From Streptomyces sp. I6 (lineage in GTDB: Bacteria; Actinomycetota; Actinomycetes; Streptomycetales; Streptomycetaceae), in the NCBI GenBank assembly GCA_003725745.1, contig RHDP01000001.1, forward strand, positions 4,534,501-4,598,500: a stretch of 64,000 bases of DNA, in the 5' to 3' direction. Shown here piece by piece: positions 37,530 to 47,419 of the stretch (position 1 is the first letter of the stretch; each line of letters starts with the position of its first letter). The translations under genes and the position numbers were made by a program. Below the pieces are notes generated by a model. That model was not told the DNA's origin and did no database searches. It was given only the letters and a program-made list of their open reading frames with translations.

Positions 37530-38177
37530 GTGGGTCCGGTCACTGGGACCGACGACGGCCGCACGGAAGAGACCGCCGCCGAGCGCAACGCGCGATTCGA
37601 GCGGGACGCCCTGGGCTACCTCGACCAGATGTACTCGGCCGCGCTGCGCATGACGCGCAATCCGGCCGACGCCGAGGACCTCGTGCAGGAGACGTACGCG
37701 AAGGCCTACGGTTCGTTCCACCAGTTCCGCGAGGGCACGAACCTCAAGGCGTGGATGTACCGCATCCTCACGAACACCTTCATCAACTCGTACCGCAAGA
37801 AGCAGCGCGAACCGCAGCGCAGTGCGGCGGAGGAGATCGAGGACTGGCAGCTCGCCCGCGCCGAGTCGCACATGTCGACCGGTCTGCGCTCGGCCGAGTC
37901 CCAGGCGCTCGACCACCTGCCGGACTCCGACGTCAAGGAAGCCCTGCAGGCGATCCCCGAGGAGTTCCGCATCGCCGTCTATCTCGCCGACGTCGAGGGC
38001 TTTGCGTACAAGGAGATCGCGGACATCATGGGGACACCCATCGGCACGGTGATGTCCCGACTGCACCGCGGCCGCCGCCAGCTGCGCGGCATGCTGGAGG
38101 ACTACGCCCGTGAGCGCGGGCTCGTCCCCGCGGGCGCCGGGGAGTCGACGAACGATCGGAAAGGCGCGGGCTCATGA
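37530..38177 (+). CDS. sigR: ECF sigma factor SigR (sigma-R), with N-terminally extended isoform
   Basis: Thiol-oxidative-stress sigma factor. The body is almost identical to the S. coelicolor sequence I remember: region 2 [20 protein letters not shown] and [12 protein letters not shown], region 4 [20 protein letters not shown]. The short form starts at GTG 37530 ([14 protein letters not shown]), 215 residues. The frame stays open upstream to ATG 37365, preceded by GAGGGAG, which would add exactly 55 residues. This matches the unstable sigma-R-prime described in S. coelicolor. The stop overlaps the rsrA start (ATGA). Confidence 0.95.
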   Translation: MGPVTGTDDGRTEETAAERNARFERDALGYLDQMYSAALRMTRNPADAEDLVQETYAKAYGSFHQFREGTNLKAWMYRILTNTFINSYRKKQREPQRSAAEEIEDWQLARAESHMSTGLRSAESQALDHLPDSDVKEALQAIPEEFRIAVYLADVEGFAYKEIADIMGTPIGTVMSRLHRGRRQLRGMLEDYARERGLVPAGAGESTNDRKGAGS

Positions 38178-38491
38178 GCTGCGGAGAGCCGCACGAGACT
38201 GACTGCGCGGAGGTACTCGACCATCTGTACGAGTTCCTCGACCGTGAGATGCCCGACGCCGACTGCACCAAGTTCGAGGTGCACTTCGAGGAGTGCTCCC
38301 CCTGCCTCGAGAAGTACGGCCTGGAACAGGCGGTGAAGAAGCTCGTCAAGCGCTGCTGCGGCCATGACGACGTGCCCGTGGACCTGCGAGCGAAGGTCAT
38401 GGGCCGGATCGAACTCATCAGGGCCGGCGAGGCCGTGCCCGACCACGATGTGACGGCGGGCCCGGCGGACGTGCCGAGCCCGGCCGAGTAG
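38174..38491 (+). CDS. rsrA: zinc-containing anti-sigma factor RsrA
   Basis: 105 residues, translationally coupled to sigR. This redox-sensing ZAS protein binds sigma-R when reduced and releases it when disulfides form. Key residues are all in place: C3, H7, C11, C31, H37, C41, C44, C61 and C62, with the ZAS signature H37-x3-C41-x2-C44 ([13 protein letters not shown]). Numbering equals that of S. coelicolor RsrA. Together with the sigma-R type promoter at mycoredoxin, the window holds both the controller and a likely target. Confidence 0.96.
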   Translation: MSCGEPHETDCAEVLDHLYEFLDREMPDADCTKFEVHFEECSPCLEKYGLEQAVKKLVKRCCGHDDVPVDLRAKVMGRIELIRAGEAVPDHDVTAGPADVPSPAE

Positions 38492-38904
38492 CCGGCCCGA
38501 CCGGTCGGCGGACCCAGGGGCGTGACCCCTGGAGCACGCCGGGAGGCCGCGCCTCGGCGCTGTACCCGCCCCGGTGGCGCCCGCCCCCGCCGGGCGTCCG
38601 TCCGCGCACCGAGATCCCGGACGTCACCCACCGGTGGGCCAACGCCCCGCCGCGCGTCCGTACGCGTACCCGCGCACGCTAGATCTCCAGGCCGTCCGGC
38701 ACCTCGGGGTCCGCGCGTCCGTACGCGCACCTGCGCGCGAGCCGCCCGGCGAGGCGCGGACCGTGGCCCTCGGCGCGCGTCCGTACGCACACACACGCGC
38801 GCCTGTCACCCGATGGTGCCAATCGGCCTCAACCGAACGTCCGGACGCGGACAACTCGCTAGCCTGACGCTCTGTTTGGGGGCTGCCGAGGAGGCTGACG
38901 GCGG
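38492..38904. repeat. gene-free region with about 60-bp spaced GCGTCCGTACGCG repeats
   Basis: The word GCGTCCGTACGC(G/A) occurs near 38657, 38721 and 38779, with a degenerate copy GCGTCCGTCCGCG near 38596. Each is followed by an alternating CG/CA tract such as CGTACCCGCGCACGC. Spacing is about 57-64 bases. No gene is supported here. Confidence 0.7.
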
Positions 38905-40322
38905 GTGAGACGCATTCCCGGACCGGCGCGCGCGTACATCCTGTGCGCGGTGGTGGGGCCGGAGCGTGCGCCCTGCCCGCGCTGCGCCCGGGAGTGGACA
39001 CCCCCTGGACCACCGTGGCGCTGCTGGCCGGGCTGCACGCCCTGAGCGAGCTGCCCGGGCGCCGCAGGATCCTCGGGCGGCTGTTCGGCGGGTCCGCTCC
39101 GGTCGGCTCCGGATCCTTCCTCCCCGTCCTGTTCGCCGCCGTGCTGCTGCTGCCGCCCGCCGGGGCCGCGCTGGCCGCGGTGCCGGCGGCCCTGCTCGGA
39201 CACGTGGACCGGAGCCCGGGAGGCGTTCGCCGCGTCTGGCGGGCCGCCCGGACCGCCCTGGCCGCGGCGGCCGCGTCCGGCGCGGCGGCGCTGTGCGGCG
39301 GTCCCGCCGTGCTGGCGGGCCCCGCACTCCCGTACGCCCTGGTCCCGGCCGGTGCCGCGGCGCTGGCGTTCAGCCTGGTGGTGACGGCCCTGGACGGGGG
39401 CATCCTCGCCACCGCCGAGCGGGTGCCGGTACGGAACGCCTGGCGGGGGCTGCTGGCCGGTTCGCTCGGCCCGCACCTCGTCCACGGTCTGGCCGGGCTG
39501 ATGACGGCCGTCCTATGGCGGAGCCCCTACGGCCCGCCGGCCGCGCTCCTCGTACTGCTGCCCGTGTACATCTCGAGCCGGGTCCTCGCGCAGTACCACC
39601 GCGAACAGGGCGCCCACCGGTCCACCATCCGCGCCCTCGTCCAGGCCGTCGACATCAAGGACCGCTACACCCGAGGGCACAGTGAGCGGGTGGGCCGGGC
39701 GAGCGTGCTGATCGCCCGCGAGCTGGGCATGGACGGGGAACGGCTCGAAGTGCTCCGCTTCGCCGGCATCCTCCACGACGTGGGCAAGCTCGGCGTACCC
39801 ACCCGGGTGCTGCGCAAGGACGGCCCGCTGACCCCCGAGGAGCGCCGGGTGATCGAGCTGCACCCCGAGTACGGGCACGAGATCGTCCGGGGCATCGGCT
39901 TCCTCGGCGAGGCCCGGGCCGCGATCCTCCACCACCACGAGCGGCTCGACGGCAGCGGCTACCCCTACGGCCTCGCCGGCCGGCAGATCCCCGAGGTCGC
40001 CCGTGTCGTCGCCGTCGCCGACGCCTTCGACGCCATGACGTCGACCCGCTCCTACCGCAGGGCGCGGCCGGTGCCCACCGCGGTCGAGGAGCTCAAGCGG
40101 TGCGCGGGCACCCAGTTCGATCCGCGGATGGTCCGCGCCCTCGTCCGCGCCCTGGAACGCGACGGCTGGGAGACCGCCGCTACCGCCGCTACCGCCGTCA
40201 CCGCCGTCACCGCCGTCATCGCGGACGAGCCGGCCGTGCCCGCACAGCCGTCCCGGGGACGCCCCGGCGCGCCGGCCCCGCAGGACGCGGCACCGGCCGC
40301 CCGGCACCGGCGGGGCGGATGA
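38905..40322 (+). CDS. HD-GYP-type metal-dependent phosphohydrolase, membrane protein (frame break at 38954-38957)
   Basis: The GTG at 38905 follows GGAGG by about ten bases. One G is missing in the run 38954-38957; repair gives MRRIPGPARAYILCAVVGAG and a 472-residue protein. The N-terminal half has six or so membrane helices. The C-terminal HD domain has the full HD-GYP-like set: H in RGHSERVGR, HD in GILHDVGKLG, HHHERLDGSGYPYGL and VADAFDAMTS. Cyclic-di-GMP hydrolysis is possible but unproven in this subfamily. The tail includes Thr-Ala-Ala/Thr-Ala-Val repeats. Its stop overlaps the next start (ATGA). Confidence 0.88.
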
Positions 40323-41662
40323 AGCCGGCCGCACCGGGCACCGTCACCGCCGTGAACGCGGCCGCCGCCCTGCTCGCCGCGGCCGGGCTCGGGTGGACCG
40401 GGTGGCAGGGGGTCGCCGAACCCGGGGTCGCCCTGGCGTTCGGCCTGATGATCGCGGTGGGCGAACTCGCCCGCCGGGGAGCCCGGCCGGGGGAGCGGGA
40501 GCCCGCCCCTCTCGGCGCCGCGAGCGCGCTCGCCTACGCCCTGCTCGGCGCGAACGCCGGGCAGCCCACCTCGCACGGGATTCCGCAGACCGTGGCCGTC
40601 ACCACGGCCGGCGTCCTCGCCGGCGCCGTCCCGTATGTCGCCCGCGGTAGGGGACCGGCGCTCGACCATGTGACCCGCAGGGTGGTCACGGTCACCTTCG
40701 CCGCGGTCTGCGTCCAGCCCCTCCACGGTCCGGGCGCACCCGCGGAACGGCTCGCCGCCGGCCCCGGCCACGTCCTCGCGCTGCTGCTCGTGCTGGTACT
40801 CACCGCCCTGTGCGACGCCGTCCTCGCCTCCCTGGTGGTGCGGGCGCGCACCCTCCCCCGTGGCGCCGGGCGCACGGCAGGTGCCCCCGTACCCTTCGGG
40901 CCGCTGCTGCGCGACGAGCTGCGCTCGCTGACCGGCGTCGGCTGCGCGGTCTGTGCGACCGGTGCCGCGATGGCGCTCGGCACGGCCGTCGCCGGGCTCT
41001 GGGCGCCGCCGGTGTTCTGCCTGCCGCTGCTGCTCACCCGGTTGTCGCTGCGGAGGTTCGCGGCGGTGCGGACGACGTACCGGCAGACCATCGCCTCACT
41101 CGCACGGGCGACCGAGATCGCCGGCTACACCCCCCACGGGCACGCGCGCAGGGTCGCGGCCCTGAGTGCCCTGGTCGGCCGTGAGATGGGACTCTCCGGC
41201 CCCGATCTGACCGTGCTGGAGTACGCGGCGCTGATGCACGACATCGGCCAGTTGTCGCTGGTGGACCCCGTCCCGGAGGGGGCGACCGCGCTGCTTCCCG
41301 CGCCGGAGCAGCGCAGGATCGCCCTGTTGGGCGGCGCCGTCGTCCGCCAGACCGGGGTTCCGCCGGCCGTCGCGGTAGTCGTCGAGCGGCAGGCCGACCC
41401 GTACCGCGAGCAGCCGCTGCCCGCCCGTATCGTCCGCACCGTCAACGCGTACGACGATCTGACCGGTGACAGTGCGAGGAGCGTACTTTCCGCACTGGAA
41501 CGGCTCCGGCTGGGAACCGCGCACGACTACCAGCCCGAGGTCGTGGAGTCCCTGGCCCGTGTGCTGTCGCGCGGGGTCTCGGGCCCGCTCAGCCCGGGTA
41601 ACCCATGGGTAATGAGCGGGCGTCCGACCGGGCATGGTTGGATGCGAAAGAAGGAGCACTGA
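40319..41662 (+). CDS. degenerate HD-domain membrane protein
   Basis: 447 residues from ATG 40319, overlapping the previous stop. The architecture copies the upstream protein: a hydrophobic N-terminal half, then an HD-like domain with HGHARRVAALSALVGREMG and LMHDIGQLSLVDP. The HHE(R)xDGxGYP segment is replaced by VVVERQADPYREQPLPAR and lacks its histidines, while VNAYDDLTG keeps a DAFDAMT-like end. It is therefore probably catalytically impaired and may regulate its neighbour. The pair follows sigR-rsrA, as I recall in S. coelicolor. Confidence 0.82.
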   Translation: MKPAAPGTVTAVNAAAALLAAAGLGWTGWQGVAEPGVALAFGLMIAVGELARRGARPGEREPAPLGAASALAYALLGANAGQPTSHGIPQTVAVTTAGVLAGAVPYVARGRGPALDHVTRRVVTVTFAAVCVQPLHGPGAPAERLAAGPGHVLALLLVLVLTALCDAVLASLVVRARTLPRGAGRTAGAPVPFGPLLRDELRSLTGVGCAVCATGAAMALGTAVAGLWAPPVFCLPLLLTRLSLRRFAAVRTTYRQTIASLARATEIAGYTPHGHARRVAALSALVGREMGLSGPDLTVLEYAALMHDIGQLSLVDPVPEGATALLPAPEQRRIALLGGAVVRQTGVPPAVAVVVERQADPYREQPLPARIVRTVNAYDDLTGDSARSVLSALERLRLGTAHDYQPEVVESLARVLSRGVSGPLSPGNPWVMSGRPTGHGWMRKKEH

Positions 41663-41732
41663 GAGATATCGGCACACGGTCATTCAGGCGGTGTGCGGGG
41701 GCAATGACCCGAGCGACCGGCAGGCGGGAATC

Positions 41733-42728
41733 GTGAGGATCTTCGGGAAGGTACGGCATCGGCCCTCCGCCTCTTGGCGGCAGGCCACCGACCGCGCGTT
41801 CACGCTGATCGGCGACGGCCGGTACGAGGACGCGGGCGCGCTGCTGACGCGCGCTGCGGACCTGGAGCCCTGGCTCTCGGAGTCGTGGTTCAACCTGGCC
41901 CTCCTGCACAAGTTCCGCCACGACTGGGAGCAGGCCCGCGCCGCGGGCCTGCGGGCCGTCGCCCTCCTGGACAAGGAGACGGGCGCACCCGACTGGTGGA
42001 ACGTGGGGATCGCCGCCACCGCCCTCCAGGACTGGCCGCTGGCCCGGCGCGCCTGGCAGGCCTACGGGCTGAAGGTGCCCGGTGGCCCCAGGGCCGCCGG
42101 GGGCGGGGCGGCCGCGGAGCCCGTCGGGATGGAGCTGGGCAGCGCGGCCGTGCGGCTGTCGCCCGAGGGCGAGGCGGAGGTCGTGTGGGGCCGACGGCTC
42201 GACCCCGCGCGGATGGAGGTGCTGTCGATCCCGCTGCCGTCGTCCGGCAGGCGCTGGGGCGAGGTCGTCCTGCACGACGGTGTTCCGCACGGCGAGCGCA
42301 CCACCACCGCGGGGCACAGCTTCCCGGTCTTCGACGAGATCGAGCTCTGGGCGCCCTCGCCCGTGCCGACCTGGGTGGTGCTGCTGGAGGCCGCGACCGA
42401 GGAGGACCGGGACGCGCTGGAACAGCTCGCCGCCGACGCCGGGTTCGCGGCCGAGGACTGGTCCTCGTCGGTGCGGCTGCTGTGCCGGGCCTGTTCCGAG
42501 GGCGTGATGCCGAGCGCCGAGGGGGAGGGCGAGCATCTGGACCCGCACGACCACAGCGAGCCCGGTCATCCGGGCCCGCTGGGCCACCGCACGGCCGGTG
42601 AGCTGTGGGTGCCGGAGCGGGAGTGCGGGATCGCCGCGCCCGCCGCGCTGGTGCGGGGACTGCTCGACGGCTGGGTGGCCGACAGCCCCGACAGCCGGGA
42701 GTGGCGCGATCTCGAGGAGGTCTGCTGA
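41733..42728 (+). CDS. TPR-containing conserved protein
   Basis: 331 residues from GTG 41733 (GGCGGGA upstream). Two or three TPR-like helices occupy residues about 15-110 (ASWRQATDRAFTLIGDGRYEDAG is the first). They are followed by a beta-rich domain of unknown function with VWGRRLDPARMEVLSIPLPSS and VLHDGVPHGERTT. A histidine/acidic segment (EHLDPHDHSEPGH) precedes a C-terminal WVPERECGIAAP. Conserved in Streptomyces just before the deformylase gene; role unknown. Confidence 0.75.
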   Translation: MRIFGKVRHRPSASWRQATDRAFTLIGDGRYEDAGALLTRAADLEPWLSESWFNLALLHKFRHDWEQARAAGLRAVALLDKETGAPDWWNVGIAATALQDWPLARRAWQAYGLKVPGGPRAAGGGAAAEPVGMELGSAAVRLSPEGEAEVVWGRRLDPARMEVLSIPLPSSGRRWGEVVLHDGVPHGERTTTAGHSFPVFDEIELWAPSPVPTWVVLLEAATEEDRDALEQLAADAGFAAEDWSSSVRLLCRACSEGVMPSAEGEGEHLDPHDHSEPGHPGPLGHRTAGELWVPERECGIAAPAALVRGLLDGWVADSPDSREWRDLEEVC

Positions 42729-42794
42729 CCACCGCCGCAGGGCCGTAGGCTGTACGGGTCATCGAGACGGTTTTGAGGAAGGCTTACGGCGGAA

Positions 42795-43424
42795 ATGGCG
42801 CAGCAGGAGACGGACGAGCAGATCAACGACGGCTTCGCCGTCGACACGGAGGACTGCGAGGAGCGCGAGCGGACCCACCGCGAGCGCGGCAGCGCCCGTC
42901 CCATCACCGTCGTCGGCAACCCGGTGCTCCACCGGGAGTGCCAGGACGTCACCGAGTTCGACGACAAGCTCGCGGCGCTGGTCGACGACATGTTCGCCAG
43001 CCAGCGGGCGGCGGAGGGCGTGGGCCTGGCCGCCAACCAGATCGGCGTGGACCTCAAGGTCTTCGTCTACGACTGCCCGGACGACGAGGGCGTGCGCCAC
43101 GTGGGTGTCGTGTGCAACCCGGTGCTGCAGGAACTGCCGCCGGAGCGCCGGGTCCTCGACGACTCCAACGAGGGCTGCCTGTCGGTCCCGACGGCGTATG
43201 CGTCGCTCGCCCGCCCGGACTACGCCGAGGTGCACGGCCAGGACGCCGAGGGCAAGCCGATCAAGGTGCGCGGTACCGGCTACTTCGCGCGCTGCCTGCA
43301 GCACGAGACGGACCATCTGTACGGCCGGCTCTACATCGACCGGCTGTCGAAGCGGGACCGCAAGGACGCGCTGCGGCAGATGGCCGATGGCACGCCGCGC
43401 TACGAGACGGTGCCCAACGACTGA
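42795..43424 (+). CDS. def: peptide deformylase
   Basis: Removes the N-formyl group from nascent proteins. 209 residues from ATG 42795. The three family motifs are complete: GVGLAANQ (75-82), EGCLS (126-130, metal cysteine) and QHETDH (169-174, metal histidines and catalytic glutamate). An acidic extension of about 30 residues precedes the catalytic core, longer than in the short E. coli enzyme. Streptomyces usually encodes several deformylases, so this one need not be the only copy. It is convergent with nrdB. Confidence 0.95.
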   Translation: MAQQETDEQINDGFAVDTEDCEERERTHRERGSARPITVVGNPVLHRECQDVTEFDDKLAALVDDMFASQRAAEGVGLAANQIGVDLKVFVYDCPDDEGVRHVGVVCNPVLQELPPERRVLDDSNEGCLSVPTAYASLARPDYAEVHGQDAEGKPIKVRGTGYFARCLQHETDHLYGRLYIDRLSKRDRKDALRQMADGTPRYETVPND

Positions 43425-43545
43425 CCGGCCTCGACTGCCGACCGGCCTCGACGACCGATCGTGCGGCCGGACCGGGTTCGGGCCGCGGTATCCGAGCGGC
43501 CGGACCCGGGCGGCGCCGGCCCGCCCGCGCGGGACGGCACATGAC

Positions 43546-43591
43546 GCGGGCGGGCGCCCGGACCCATCCGCGGGTCCGGGCGCCCGCCCGC
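43546..43591. terminator. 20-bp perfect hairpin between def and nrdB
   Basis: The arms starting GCGGGCGGGCGCCCGGACCC pair perfectly around ATCCGC. It lies between convergent genes and should stop transcription from both sides. Short direct repeats (CGTCAGAAGTCC-like) follow up to 43720. Confidence 0.85.
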
Positions 43592-43714
43592 CTGCGTCCC
43601 GTGCCGACCTCGGAGGTCCTCCTTTCGGAGCCCTTCTCGGAAGCCGGCGTCACAGGCCCGCCTCAGAGGCCCCCGTCACAGGTCACCGTCACGGGTCTCC
43701 GCCAGAAGTCCCCG

Positions 43715-44721
43715 TCAGAAGTCCTCGTCCAGGTCGACCGTGCCCTCGACGGCGACCTGGTACGCCGACGGCCGGCGCTCGAAGAAGTTCGTCAGCTCCT
43801 GCACGCCCTGCAACTCCATGAAGGAGAAGGGGTTCTGCGAGCCGAACACCGGGGCGAAGCCCAGCCGGGTCAGCCGCTGGTCGGCGACGCACTCCAGGTA
43901 CGCGCGCATCGACTCGGTGTTCATTCCCGGCAGCCCGTCGCCGCACAGGTCGCGGGCGAACTGCAGCTCGGCCTCGACCGCCTCCTTCAGCATGTCCGTG
44001 ACCTGCTGACCGAGTGCGTCGTCGAAGAGCTCGGGCTCCTCCTTGCGGACCGTGTCCACGACCTCGAAGGCGAAGTTCATGTGCATGGTCTCGTCCCGGA
44101 ACACCCAGTTAGTCCCGGTCGCCAGCCCGTGCAGCAGGCCCCGCGAACGGAACCAGTACACATAGGCGAACGCCCCGTAGAAGAACAGGCCCTCGATGCA
44201 GGCCGCGAAGCAGATCAGGTTCAGCAGGAAGCGGCGGCGGTCGGCCCGGGTCTCCAGCCGGTCGATCTTCTCGACCGAGTCCATCCACCGGAAGCAGAAC
44301 CGGGCCTTCTCCCGGATCGACGGGATGTTCTCCACCGCGGCGAAGGCCGCGGCACGGTCGTCCGGGTCGGGCAGATAGGTGTCCAGCAGCGTCAGATAGA
44401 ACTGGACGTGCACGGCCTCCTCGAAGAGCTGCCGCGACAGGTAGAGGCGCGCCTCGGGGAGTTGATGTGCTTGTACAGCGTCAGCACCAGGTTGTTCGCG
44501 ACGATCGAGTCGCCGGTCGCGAAGAACGCGACCAGACGGCCGATCAGGTGCTGCTCTCCCGGGCTGAGCTTGGCGAGGTCGGTGACGTCCGAGTGGAGGT
44601 CGACCTCCTCCACCGTCCAGGTGTTCTTGATGGCGTCCCGGTAGCGGTCGTAGAAGTCCGGGTAGCGCATCGGGCGCAGCGTCAGCTCGAAGCCCGGATC
44701 GAGCAGGTTCTTGTCGTTCAT
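43715..44721 (-). CDS. nrdB: class Ia ribonucleotide reductase beta subunit NrdB (frame break at 44456-44459)
   Basis: Radical-harbouring subunit with a di-iron site. The ATG at 44721 gives MNDKNLLDPGFELTLRP. Carboxylate/histidine ligands are seen in SRQLFEEAVHVQFY and TNWVFRDETMHMNFAFE. The C-terminal peptide VEGTVDLDEDF docks to NrdA. One base is missing in the G run 44456-44459; repair joins YKHINSPE to ARLYLSRQ. Restored length is about 335. It follows nrdA by 57 bases and is transcribed with it under the riboswitch upstream. Confidence 0.94.
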
Positions 44722-44778
44722 AGCAGTCGGCGCGTCGCGCCGTCCTCCAGGGGTGGGGGTGCGGATGGCGGGGCGGAG

Positions 44779-47156
44779 TTACTGGCAGGCCTCGCAGGAC
44801 TCCGGGTTCTCCAGTGAGCAGGCGACGGCCTCGGGGTCGGCGGCCTGCTGGACGGGGACAGCGGCGGCCGGGGCGGCGCCCGAGGCGGCCCGGGCGATCC
44901 GGGTCGCCGGGCGGGACCGCAGGTAGTACGTGGTCTTCAGGCCCTGCTTCCAGGCGTACGCGTACATCGAGGAGAGCTTGCCGATGGTCGGCGTCTCCAT
45001 GAAGAGGTTCAGCGACTGCGACTGGTCCAGGAACGGCGTGCGGGCCGCGGCCATGTCGATCAGGCCGCGCTGCGGGATCTCCCAGGCGGTGCGGTACAGC
45101 TCCCGCACCTCCGACGGGATCCAGTTCAGGCCCTGCACCGAACCGCCGGAGTCGCGCAGCGCCTCCCGGGTCTGCGCGTCCCACACGCCGAGCTTCTTCA
45201 GGTCGTTCACCAGGTAGGAGTTCACCTGGAGGAACTCGCCCGACAGCGTCTCGCGCTTGAAGAGGTTGGAGACCTGGGGCTCGATGCACTCGTACACACC
45301 GGCGATCGACGCGATGGTGGCGGTCGGTGCGATGGCGAGCAGCAGGGAGTTGCGCATGCCGGTGGCGGAGACGCGCTCGCGCAGCGCGGCCCAGCGCTCG
45401 GGCCAGGCGAGCTGCGTGTCGTAGTGGTCGGGATGCAGCACGCCCCGGGCGGTGCGCGTCCGCTCCCAGGCCGGCAGCGGCCCGCTGCGCTCGGCCAGGT
45501 CGCAGGACGCCTCGTAGGCGGACAGCATGATCCGTTCGGCGATGCGGGTGGACAGGGCCTTCGCGGCGGCGGAGTCGAAGGGCAGGCGCAGCGCGAAGAA
45601 GACGTCCTGGAGACCCATCGCGCCGAGGCCCACCGGGCGCCACTTGGCGTTGGAGCGGCCGGCCTGCTCGGTCGGGTAGTAGTTGATGTCGACGACCCGG
45701 TCGAGGAAGGTCACGGCGGTGCGGACGGTGTCGTCCAGCCGCGCCCAGTCGATCACCTCCTCGCCGTCGGCGGCGTCCTGCACGACGAACGCGCCGAGGT
45801 TCACCGAACCGAGGTTGCAGACCGCGGTCTCGCCGTCGTCGGTCACCTCGATGATCTCGGTGCACAGGTTGGAGGAGTGGACGACGGTTCCGGGCTCCGC
45901 GGTCTGGTTGGCCGTGCGGTTGGACGCGTCCTTGAAGGTCATCCAGCCGTTGCCGGTCTGGGCGAGGGTGCGCATCATGCGCCCGTAGAGCTCACGGGCG
46001 GGATGGTGCGGCGGGCGAGCCCCGCGGCCTCCGCCCGGCGGTACGCGGCGTCGAAGTCGTCGCCCCAGAGGTCGACGAGCTCCGGCACGTCGGCGGGGGA
46101 GAACAGCGACCAGTCGGCGTCGGCGTTCACCCGGCGCATGAACTCGTCGGGGATCCAGTGCGCCAGGTTGAGGTTGTGCGTGCGGCGCGCCTCCTCGCCC
46201 GTGTTGTCGCGCAGCTCCAGGAACTCCTCGATGTCCGCGTGCCAGGTCTCCAGGTACACGCACGCCGCGCCCTTGCGCCGGCCGCCCTGGTTGACGGCGG
46301 CCACCGACGAGTCCAGGGTGCGCAGGAACGGCACGATGCCGTTGGAGTGGCCGTTGGTGCCCCGGATGAGCGAACCGCGGGAGCGGATGCGGGAGTACGA
46401 CAGGCCGATGCCGCCGGCGTGCTTCGAGAGCCGTGCCACCTGGTGGTAGCGCTGGTAGATGGAGTCCAGCTCGTCCAGCGGGGAGTCCAGCAGGTAGCAG
46501 GACGACATCTGGGGGTGCCGGGTGCCGGAGTTGAAGAGCGTGGGGGAGGACGGCAGGTAGTCGAGGCGGCTCATCAGCCCGTAGAGGGACGCCACCTCGT
46601 CCAGCGCGCGCGGGGAGTCGTCCTCGGCGAGACCGCAGGCGACGCGCAGCATGAAGTGCTGCGGGGTCTCGATGACCTTGCGGGTGATCGGGTGCCGGAG
46701 CAGATAGCGGCTGTAGAGGGTGCGCAGGCCGAAGTAGCCGAAGCGGTCGTCGGCACCCGGGTCGACCAGCGCGTCGAGGCGCCGGGAGTGCGTCCGGACG
46801 AACGCGGCCGTGCGGTCCGCGATCAGCTGCTCGCGGTGGCCGACGGCGATCGAGCCGGAGAACGCGGACGCGCCCTGGCCGGCTGCCTCGTCCGCGATGG
46901 TGAGGGTGAGCAGTCGTGCCGCGAGCCGGGAGTACGCCGGGTCCTCGGAGATCAGGCCGGCGGCCGCCTCCGTGGCCAGTTCGCGCAGTTCGGCCTCGTC
47001 GGATCCCGCGTGACGGCCCCGGAGAGCGGCCGCGGCCACCCGGCCGGGGTCGGCGTCGGGCAGGTCGGCGGTGAGTTCGGTCAGGGTCCGCAGAAGCGCG
47101 GTACCTGGTCCGTCGGCGAGCTGCGCTGAAGCAGGATCGGGCGGCGCGATGGTCAC
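44779..47156 (-). CDS. nrdA: class Ia ribonucleotide reductase alpha subunit NrdA (frame break near 45995-46003)
   Basis: Catalytic subunit reducing ribonucleoside diphosphates. The GTG at 47156 follows AGGGAGAG. Active-site features are PQMSSCYLLDS (first redox cysteine), SSNLCTEI (thiyl cysteine and glutamate), CNLGSVNL (second redox cysteine) and the C-terminal reducing pair in CSLENPESCEACQ. One base is missing near ARRTIPP; repair continues ARELYGRMMRTL. Restored length is about 792 residues. In S. coelicolor this operon is shut off by adenosylcobalamin so that the B12-dependent class II enzyme takes over; the aptamer here implies the same. Confidence 0.95.
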
Positions 47157-47284
47157 GGGGTGCTCTCCCTCGCTCGGCTGGGGGCCGGCGGGGCAGGGGG
47201 CACGGACGCACACCCGGGCAGGGCGGACCGCGTCCACCGGCCTTTTCCGCGAGGCCCGGACGTCTGGGCACCCGGGCCGGACGG

Positions 47285-47413
47285 TCCGGGCGCACCGCCG
47301 GCAGGTTCTCGGACTCACACGGGCGTACGGGTCCTGGTTTCGGACCAGCGCACACCGGTACACCGTTGCGGGACAGTTCCGGATTCCCACCGGATTCCCC
47401 TGCGTCGACAGCG
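47285..47413 (-). ncRNA. cobalamin (AdoCbl) riboswitch upstream of nrdAB
   Basis: On the minus strand the leader contains the conserved B12-aptamer core: GGGGAATCCGGTGGGAATCC, then GGAACTGTCCCGCAACGG, then GTGTGAGTCCGAGAACCTGCC. The last contains the B12 box (47300-47315). The aptamer starts right at the predicted transcription start and is followed by about 130 bases of GC-rich expression platform before the nrdA start. This agrees with the published riboswitch control of Streptomyces nrdABS. Boundaries are approximate. Confidence 0.92.
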
Positions 47414-47419
47414 AGCACG

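Noticed and set aside
41733-41760. Sigma-R promoter (GGGAAT) overlapping the TPR gene start
   Set aside because: GGAAT is present, but no GTT occurs at 18-19 bases; the sequence there reads GTA or AAG.
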